NCBI GenBank assembly: GCA_041913505.1
Contig: JAYSFC010000160.1
Span: 1 to 6,498, forward strand
Direction of reading: 5' to 3'
Origin: JAYSFC01 sp041913505
GTDB lineage: Bacteria > Pseudomonadota > Gammaproteobacteria > Burkholderiales > Burkholderiaceae_C
Length of the DNA stretch: 6,498 bases
The notes beneath the pieces are model-generated. The model saw nothing but the letters and a program-made list of their open reading frames with translations. It made no database searches and was not told where the DNA came from. The stretch's first letter is position 1. Each line of letters opens with the position of its first letter. A program made the translations under genes and the position numbers. Positions 1-5,661 of the stretch are shown piece after piece.

Positions 1-1046
<1,046 letters not shown>

Positions 1047-1111
1047 TTTGCTATCAAATAAATAGCTGCATGAGGCGCAGGGGAAAGCACTGGGGGCGCA
1101 AAGGCGCAAAT
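1047..1111 (+). repeat. Comamonadaceae-type dispersed intergenic repeat, copy 1 (degenerate)
   Basis: This starts at the base after the methyltransferase stop codon. It contains GCTAT (1050-1054) and its inverted copy ATAGC (1062-1066), able to form a small hairpin. The core ATAGCTGC is at 1062-1069 and AAGCACTGGGG at 1085-1095. The copy at 5604-5653 has ATAGCTGC and AAGCGCTGGGG with the same 23-base offset, which marks the two as one family. The left arm of the main hairpin seen in the other copy is not preserved here. An 8-base tandem direct repeat, GGCGCAAA, covers 1095-1110. I recall similar sequences as frequent between genes of Acidovorax, Polaromonas and Variovorax. That is recollection, not a search result. 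The strand assignment is arbitrary. Confidence 0.65.
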
Positions 1112-1157
1112 CCGTCCTCAGCGGGGGGCTTGACGGCTTCGCTAAACTGAAGGAAAT

Positions 1158-1186
1158 GCCCCGCACCCGCGGGGCTGCCCCTTTTT
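1158..1186 (+). terminator. GC-rich hairpin plus T-run before the COG0523 gene (possible intrinsic terminator)
   Basis: GCCCCGC (1158-1164) pairs perfectly with GCGGGGC (1169-1175) across a four-base ACCC loop. Six bases (TGCCCC) separate this 7-bp stem from five T residues (1182-1186), which is more than usual for an intrinsic terminator. A second, overlapping hairpin is possible: GGGG (1171-1174), CTG loop, CCCC (1178-1181), with the T-run immediately after. The two stems share 1171-1175 and cannot form together. The position fits termination of methyltransferase transcription. However, the T-run ends only 16 bases before the next start codon, so a role in the leader of the COG0523 gene is also possible. 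Confidence 0.45.
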
Positions 1187-1202
1187 GCGAGAAAGCGACG
1201 CC

Positions 1203-2270
1203 ATGGCCCTCATCCCCACCACCATCCTGACCGGCTTCCTGGGTTCCGGCAAAACCACGCTGCTCAAGCGCGTGCTCGGCGAGGCCCACGGCCAGAAGAT
1301 CGCCGTGATCGAAAACGAGTTCGGCGAAGAGAACATCGACAACGACATCCTCGTGACCGAGTCCAAGGAGCAGATCGTGCAGATGAGCAACGGCTGCATC
1401 TGCTGCACGATCCGCGAGGACCTGCGCGAGACGCTGCAGCTGCTGGCCGCCAAGCGCCGCAAGGGCCAGCTCGAGTTCGACCGCATCATCATCGAGACCA
1501 CGGGCCTGGCCGACCCCGGTCCTGTGGCGCAGACCTTCTTCATGGACGAGGAGATCGCCGAGACCTACCTCATCGACTCCATCATCACGCTCGTGGATGC
1601 CAAGCACGCGGCCCAGCAGCTCAACGACCGCCAGGAGGCGCGCCGCCAGGTGGGCTTCGCCGACCAGATCTTCCTGTCCAAGACCGATCTGGTGAGCGCA
1701 GAGGAAACCGACGCGCTGATCCACCGCCTCAAGCACATGAACCCGCGCGCGCCGATCAAGGCCGTGCATTTCGGCGAAGTGCCGCTGGCCGAAGTGCTGG
1801 ACTTGCGCGGCTTCAACCTGAACGCCAAGCTCGATATCGACCCCGACTTCCTCAAGGAGGAGGACGAGCATGAGCACCACCATCACCACGATCATGACCA
1901 CGAGCACGGGGCGCACTGCAACCACCCCTCGCACCAGCATGACCACGCACACGGGCACCACCATCACCACGACGACGATGTGAAGAGCTTCGTCTACCGC
2001 GCCGAGCGCCCGTTCGATCCGGCCAAGCTCGAGGATTTCCTCGGCGCCATCGTCAACATCTATGGTCCGCGCATGCTGCGCTACAAAGGGGTGCTGAACA
2101 TGCAGGGCACCGAGCGCAAGGTGATCTTCCAGGGCGTGCACCAGCTCATGGGCAGCGACCTGGGCCCGCAGTGGGCCGAGGGCGAGCCGCGCATGAGCAA
2201 GATGGTGTTCATCGGCATCGAGCTGCCGCAGGACATCTTCCGCCAGGGGCTGGAGCAATGCCTCGCCTGA
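1203..2270 (+). CDS. COG0523 (CobW/ZigA/YjiA family) GTP-binding metal chaperone
   Basis: This is a 355-residue P-loop GTPase of the G3E family. Seen in order: Walker A GFLGSGKT (residues 11-18), the metal-binding GCICC (64-68, the family CxCC), ETTGLADP (98-105, switch II/Walker B), the guanine-specificity motif SKTD (159-162), a histidine-rich segment (223-256, 20 His in 34 residues), and a CobW C-terminal domain from about 261 to the end. Family members are cytoplasmic proteins that use GTP hydrolysis to deliver metals, often zinc. The metal and client here are not shown by sequence, and a cobalamin role is unlikely with no cobalamin genes nearby. I chose ATG 1203 because family proteins begin a few residues before the PTTILTGFLGSGKT stretch and GAGAAAG lies upstream (1189-1195). 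An in-frame TTG at 1185 would add six residues. The next gene is dksA, 179 bases on. Confidence 0.9.
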   Translation: MALIPTTILTGFLGSGKTTLLKRVLGEAHGQKIAVIENEFGEENIDNDILVTESKEQIVQMSNGCICCTIREDLRETLQLLAAKRRKGQLEFDRIIIETTGLADPGPVAQTFFMDEEIAETYLIDSIITLVDAKHAAQQLNDRQEARRQVGFADQIFLSKTDLVSAEETDALIHRLKHMNPRAPIKAVHFGEVPLAEVLDLRGFNLNAKLDIDPDFLKEEDEHEHHHHHDHDHEHGAHCNHPSHQHDHAHGHHHHHDDDVKSFVYRAERPFDPAKLEDFLGAIVNIYGPRMLRYKGVLNMQGTERKVIFQGVHQLMGSDLGPQWAEGEPRMSKMVFIGIELPQDIFRQGLEQCLA

Positions 2271-2449
2271 GGGCCTTGTCCGGGGCGCCGGAGCGCCGTG
2301 GCCGCGCGATGTGTGGGATATCCGCCACTATGCCCCCCGTGGTCATTCAGGTGGCTACAATCGCGCCCCGGTAAAACCCCGGAAGGCTTGCCACACGCCC
2401 CCGGCCGCAGCGCGGCCCTGGGTCGCCCCGTACGACGAGGAGACAGGAA
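2271..2449 (+). promoter_or_regulatory. COG0523-dksA intergenic region with possible dksA promoter (-10 TACAAT) and leader hairpin
   Basis: TACAAT at 2356-2361 is a good sigma-70 -10 hexamer in the context GGCTACAATCGCG, but I see no convincing -35 hexamer 16-18 bases upstream, so the promoter is tentative. If used, transcription would start near 2368 and give a leader of about 80 nt. Within that leader GGCCGC (2403-2408) and GCGGCC (2412-2417) form a 6-bp hairpin with a three-base loop. Another short stem, GGCGC/GCGCC (2284-2288/2293-2297), lies just after the COG0523 stop codon. It has no T-run, so I do not call it a terminator. I looked for a Zur-like AT-rich palindrome here and before the COG0523 gene and saw none. 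Confidence 0.4.
2437..2443 (+). promoter_or_regulatory. Shine-Dalgarno site fixing the GTG start of dksA
   Basis: GAGGAGA contains AGGAG at 2438-2442, seven bases before GTG 2450. This is the strongest ribosome-binding site in the window. It supports the long DksA form over an internal ATG at 2711, which lacks such a site. Confidence 0.75.
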
Positions 2450-3202
2450 GTGAAAGCCGAATCCAGCAAATCCAAGGTGGCTGCGAAAGCCTCCGTGGCG
2501 GGTGTCGCGAAGGCCTCTGCGAAGGCCCAGGCACCGGTTGCGGCCCCACTGGCGGCGCCCCACAAGGCCGCCGGGGCGGATTTGGCGACTCCCTCCACCT
2601 CTGTACCCGTGCGCAGTGCCCGGCCTTCTTCCCGTTTGGCCCAATTGACCGTACCATCCTCGGCACAGGCAGTGGCTTCCACCGCTGCCAAAGCCAGTGA
2701 CCCCAAGACCATGCCCACGACCCTGCAAGCGCAGCCTACCGCTGCCAAACGAGACCCCAAGCTGGCCAACAACTGGAAGACCAAGCCTGCCGAAGAGCTG
2801 TCTGACGAAGAAGTGCTCGCTATGCCCGACAGCGAGTACATGAACGAGAAGCAGCTGGCCTTCTTCCGGCACAAGCTGTTCCAGCTCAAGCAGGACATGC
2901 ACAACAATGCCGGTGAGACCACCGAGCACCTGCGCGAGGACACCGTGGTCGTGCCCGATCCGGCCGACCGTGCGACGATCGAGGAAGAGCATGCGCTCGA
3001 GCTGCGCACGCGCGACCGCGAGCGCAAGCTGCTCAAGAAGATCGAGCAATCCATCGCGCGCATCGATGCGGGCGACTACGGCTACTGCGACGAGACGGGC
3101 GAGCCCATCGGCGTGGGCCGCCTGCTGGCGCGCCCCACGGCCACGCTGTCGCTCGAGGCACAGCAGCGCCGGGAGCTCAAGCAGAAGATGTTCGGCGATT
3201 GA
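2450..3202 (+). CDS. dksA: DksA, RNA polymerase-binding transcription factor, cysteine-poor zinc finger, extended N-terminus
   Basis: This is a 250-residue protein starting at GTG 2450 behind a strong ribosome-binding site. DksA enters the RNA polymerase secondary channel and acts with ppGpp to adjust rRNA, tRNA and amino-acid promoters. Residues 1 to about 100 are low complexity (Ala, Lys, Ser, Pro). From about 105 the sequence aligns with E. coli DksA (151 residues): the coiled coil with tip residues D170, D173 and A175 in VPDPADRA (E. coli D71, D74, A76), then EEEHALELRTRDRERKL. In the globular C-terminal domain GYCDETG and ATLSLEAQ replace the two CxxC pairs, leaving C213 with T216, S234 and A237 at the other zinc positions. 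Zinc binding by the usual four cysteines is therefore not possible, as in the zinc-independent DksA2 type. The function is otherwise expected to be intact. The next gene starts 38 bases on and may be cotranscribed. Confidence 0.93.
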   Translation: MKAESSKSKVAAKASVAGVAKASAKAQAPVAAPLAAPHKAAGADLATPSTSVPVRSARPSSRLAQLTVPSSAQAVASTAAKASDPKTMPTTLQAQPTAAKRDPKLANNWKTKPAEELSDEEVLAMPDSEYMNEKQLAFFRHKLFQLKQDMHNNAGETTEHLREDTVVVPDPADRATIEEEHALELRTRDRERKLLKKIEQSIARIDAGDYGYCDETGEPIGVGRLLARPTATLSLEAQQRRELKQKMFGD

Positions 3203-3240
3203 ACGGATGAAGCCGCAGCAGTGCGGCACAGCCATTTCCC

Positions 3241-4977
3241 ATGAGCAAGGAAGAGAGTAGCCCCGGCGGCTTGCTGTCCAAGATGGTGCGGTTCGTGCGG
3301 AACCCCACCGTCAACTGGTCCGAACTGGACTCGATCGAAGCCGATCGGGAGAGCCAGTACAGCAAGCAGATGCTCAAGGAGATGATCGAGCGCAAGCGGC
3401 GCAACGACTTCGTTCGCCGCCGCGAGTTCGACCAGCTGCGCAAGCTGCGCCAGCGCGAGGTCCTCACGGGCCAGCGCACCGAGGATCCGACAGCGCGCCC
3501 CTCGTTCTTCCAAAGCAGCATGACCTCGCCCGACGAGCGGGCCGTCACGCTCAAGAAGATCGACGAGATCGAAGCGCAGATGTCGCAGCAGTGGTGGAAG
3601 GGCAAGCAGCCCACCGAGGCGCCCGTACCCGCCGGAGATGCGGTGGTCAGCGGCGCAATGAGCGCCGCCTTTGCGCCGACGGCGCCCCTGACCTTGCCGG
3701 GCGGGCTGGCTTCCGCGGCCGTGCCCCACGCGCCGGTCGAGCCCTTGTTCGCGGATGACAGCGCGCTGTTGCCAGGGGGCGGAGGCACTTCCTACCCGCC
3801 GACGGCGCCCATGGACCTGCGGTCCGCTGGGGCGCATGCCTTGCAGGCGGCCGCGTCTGCACCCGTAGAAGAACCGGAGGTATTCGTGCACGAGCCCGAC
3901 CTGGAGGAAGCCGCGATCCGGTTTGCCAGCGGTGATCACGCGGGGGCCGAGGCCGGCCTGCTCGACGTGCTGGCGCAGCATGCCCAGGACGATCCCCAGC
4001 GGCAGTTCGAGATCTGGATGACCCTGTTCGACCTGTACCGTGCCACGGGGCAGCACGAGCGCTTCGAGGCGCTGGCCATCGATTTCGCGGCGCGCTTCAG
4101 CCGTTCGGCGCCATTGTGGTTTTCCATTCCGGAGCAACTGGGCATCGCGCAGCCAGCGGCGGCGCCGGCGGGCGTTCCCGGTGCCGCGCCGGGCCGTCAG
4201 TTCAGCTGGAGCGCGCCGGGCACCGTCACCCAGCAGACCGTGGCAGCCCTGCAGGCCGCCCTGGCCCGCGCGGCCTCGCCCTGGGTGCTCGGATGGTCGC
4301 GCCTCATGACCGTCGACGAGGCCGCGTTGCATGCCCTGGGCAGCCTGTTCCTGCAATGGGCGGATCAGGATGTGCAGATCGCGTTCACCGGCGTCGAGGC
4401 ACTGCACTCGCTGCTCGAGAGCAAGACCCGCTCGGGTGAACGCGGGGTCAATCCCGAATGGTGGCGCCTGCGCATGGCGGCGCTGCGGCTTATGGGCCGC
4501 GCCGACGAGTTTGAGCTCGTGGCGCTCGACTATTGCGTGACCTATGAGGTCTCCCCGCCCTCGTGGACGGCGCCGCGCTGCGGCTATACGGCGGACGACG
4601 GCACGGTGTCGGGCTCGCTATCGGCCGCCGTTGCTGCGCCCGATAGCGAATTGCTGGCTTCGCGCCTGGGCGAATCGTCCCTCATGCCCGAGTTCGAGGC
4701 GCCGCGTCCTGCGCTGTCGGGCCATATCGACGGCGATGCCGGCCCGCTGCTCGCACCGCTGGCCGAGCATGCAAAGCCGGGCGCGCCGCTCATCGTGGCG
4801 TGCGATCGCCTGATCCGTGTGGATTTCGCGGCGGCCGGCTCGGTGCTCAACTGGGCGGCCGCGCAGCAGGCACAGGGGCATACGGTGCAGTTCGTGAACC
4901 TTCACCGCCTCGTGGCGGTGCTGTTCAATGTGATCGGCATCAACGAGCACGCCTGGGTCGTCCCGCGCAAGAACTGA
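3241..4977 (+). CDS. Uncharacterised protein with two TPR-like plus STAS-like modules
   Basis: This is 578 residues with no signal peptide or membrane segment visible, so probably cytoplasmic. Residues 1-120 are charged and helical, with an Arg/Lys-rich stretch at about 45-72. Residues 121-215 are an Ala/Pro/Gly linker. Residues 216-294 are TPR-like helices (ASGDHAGAEAGLL and ATGQHERFEALAIDF). Residues 320-395 look STAS-like, with RLMTVDEAA at 354-362. Residues 406-443 repeat the helical motif (MGRADEFELVALDY ... SPPSW). Residues 495-576 are a second and clearer STAS-like domain, with RLIRVDFAA at 523-531 followed by VQFVNLHRLVAVLFNVIG. STAS domains act as small interaction modules in anti-anti-sigma factors and lipid-transport complexes. 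The serine that is phosphorylated in SpoIIAA-type proteins is not present at the matching site in either copy. No specific function is claimed. ATG 3241 has no clear ribosome-binding site. The gene lies between dksA (38 bp upstream) and hslV (62 bp downstream). Confidence 0.72.
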   Translation: MSKEESSPGGLLSKMVRFVRNPTVNWSELDSIEADRESQYSKQMLKEMIERKRRNDFVRRREFDQLRKLRQREVLTGQRTEDPTARPSFFQSSMTSPDERAVTLKKIDEIEAQMSQQWWKGKQPTEAPVPAGDAVVSGAMSAAFAPTAPLTLPGGLASAAVPHAPVEPLFADDSALLPGGGGTSYPPTAPMDLRSAGAHALQAAASAPVEEPEVFVHEPDLEEAAIRFASGDHAGAEAGLLDVLAQHAQDDPQRQFEIWMTLFDLYRATGQHERFEALAIDFAARFSRSAPLWFSIPEQLGIAQPAAAPAGVPGAAPGRQFSWSAPGTVTQQTVAALQAALARAASPWVLGWSRLMTVDEAALHALGSLFLQWADQDVQIAFTGVEALHSLLESKTRSGERGVNPEWWRLRMAALRLMGRADEFELVALDYCVTYEVSPPSWTAPRCGYTADDGTVSGSLSAAVAAPDSELLASRLGESSLMPEFEAPRPALSGHIDGDAGPLLAPLAEHAKPGAPLIVACDRLIRVDFAAAGSVLNWAAAQQAQGHTVQFVNLHRLVAVLFNVIGINEHAWVVPRKN

Positions 4978-5002
4978 GGGCGCCGCGGGCGGACGGCCGT
5001 GG

Positions 5003-5030
5003 CTTGAAACGGCGCGGATCGCCCCCATCT
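5003..5030 (+). promoter_or_regulatory. Sigma-32 (RpoH) heat-shock promoter of hslVU
   Basis: CTTGAAA (5003-5009) and CCCCATCT (5023-5030) are separated by 13 bases. Both match the known sigma-32 consensus (CTTGAAA, 11-16 bases, CCCCATNT) at every defined position, and the downstream genes are classic heat-shock genes. Transcription should begin about 5-8 bases after the -10 box, near 5035-5038, leaving only a few bases before the hslV ATG at 5040. Confidence 0.85.
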
Positions 5031-5039
5031 GCGCACGCT

Positions 5040-5588
5040 ATGGAACAGTATCACGGCACCACCATCCTCAGCGTGCGCCGCCAACTGGCGGACGGCAGCA
5101 TCCAGGTCGCCATCGGCGGCGACGGCCAGGTTACCCTGGGCAACATCGTGGTCAAGGGCACGGCGCGCAAGGTGCGCAAGCTCTACCACGGCAAGGTGCT
5201 GGCGGGCTTCGCCGGGGCCACGGCCGATGCGTTCACGCTGTTCGAGCGCTTCGAGGCCAAGCTCGAAAAGCACCAGGGCCATTTGACGCGTGCGGCCATC
5301 GAGCTCACCAAGGACTGGCGCACCGACCGCGTGCTGCGCCGCCTCGAGGCCATGCTGGCTGTGGCGGACGCGAGCGCCTCGCTCATCATCACGGGCAATG
5401 GCGACGTGCTCGAGCCCGAACAGGGCATCGTGGCCATCGGGTCGGGCGGTGCGTATGCGCATTCGGCCGCCAAGGCGTTGCTGAGCAACACCGATCTTGC
5501 CGCCCAGGACATCGTCAAGAAATCGCTCGAGATCGCGGGCGAGCTGTGCATCTACACCAACATGCACCACACCATCGAGATCCTTTAG
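5040..5588 (+). CDS. hslV: HslV (ClpQ), peptidase subunit of the HslVU ATP-dependent protease
   Basis: This 182-residue proteasome-beta-like threonine peptidase forms a double hexameric ring and is opened by HslU to degrade misfolded and regulatory proteins in the cytoplasm. The leader MEQYHG precedes TTILSVRR. Thr7 matches the mature N-terminal catalytic threonine of E. coli HslV, so a six-residue leader must be removed. D28 (GGDGQ) and K44 (ARKVRK) match catalytic D17 and K33 of the E. coli enzyme. Compared with E. coli, about five extra residues (in QLADGSIQ, 15-22) sit in the turn between the first two strands. G167, C170 and T173 in GELCIYTN match the metal-binding residues. ATG 5040 is the only plausible start: the frame is open further upstream, but there the family sequence is lost and the frame overlaps the preceding gene. 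No Shine-Dalgarno site is visible. Confidence 0.96.
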   Translation: MEQYHGTTILSVRRQLADGSIQVAIGGDGQVTLGNIVVKGTARKVRKLYHGKVLAGFAGATADAFTLFERFEAKLEKHQGHLTRAAIELTKDWRTDRVLRRLEAMLAVADASASLIITGNGDVLEPEQGIVAIGSGGAYAHSAAKALLSNTDLAAQDIVKKSLEIAGELCIYTNMHHTIEIL

Positions 5589-5603
5589 TCTCGTTGTACT
5601 GCG

Positions 5604-5653
5604 TTTTTGATAGCTGCCAGTGCTTATTTGATAAGCGCTGGGGCCTGATTTGG
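5604..5653 (+). repeat. Comamonadaceae-type dispersed repeat, copy 2, between hslV and hslU
   Basis: The core ATAGCTGC (5610-5617) and AAGCGCTGGGG (5633-5643) have the same spacing as the copy at 1047-1111. CCAGTGCTTA (5617-5626) and TAAGCGCTGG (5632-5641) form a 10-bp stem (one G-U pair in RNA) with a five-base TTTGA loop. This nearly fills the 73-base gap between hslV and hslU. No T-run follows the stem, so it is not a typical intrinsic terminator. In the mRNA the hairpin would lie 20 bases before the likely hslU start codon. Confidence 0.7.
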
Positions 5654-5661
5654 GTATGAAT

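Noticed and set aside
1130..1158. TTGACG at 1130-1135 as a -35 box for the COG0523 gene
   Set aside because: The hexamer is good, but no plausible -10 box lies 16-18 bases downstream. TAAACT at 1143 is too close.
1047..1202. A Zur operator before the COG0523 gene
   Set aside because: No AT-centred palindrome resembling the known Zur consensus is visible here or in 2271-2449.
2711..3202. Internal ATG 2711 as the start of a shorter DksA
   Set aside because: It has no ribosome-binding site, whereas GTG 2450 has AGGAG at ideal spacing. It is kept as an alternative to test.
2081..3235. A 384-codon open frame on the minus strand
   Set aside because: It lies opposite well-identified COG0523 and dksA coding sequence. 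The translation is a Gly/Arg/Leu-rich shadow with no family resemblance.
3082..4407. A 441-codon open frame on the minus strand
   Set aside because: It is antisense to dksA and the TPR-STAS gene. The composition is what high-GC coding DNA produces on the opposite strand, and no domain is recognisable.
4800..5039. Upstream in-frame extension of hslV overlapping the preceding gene
   Set aside because: HslV family sequence begins at MEQYHGTT (5040), and the extension is the shifted-frame shadow of the C-terminal STAS-like domain.
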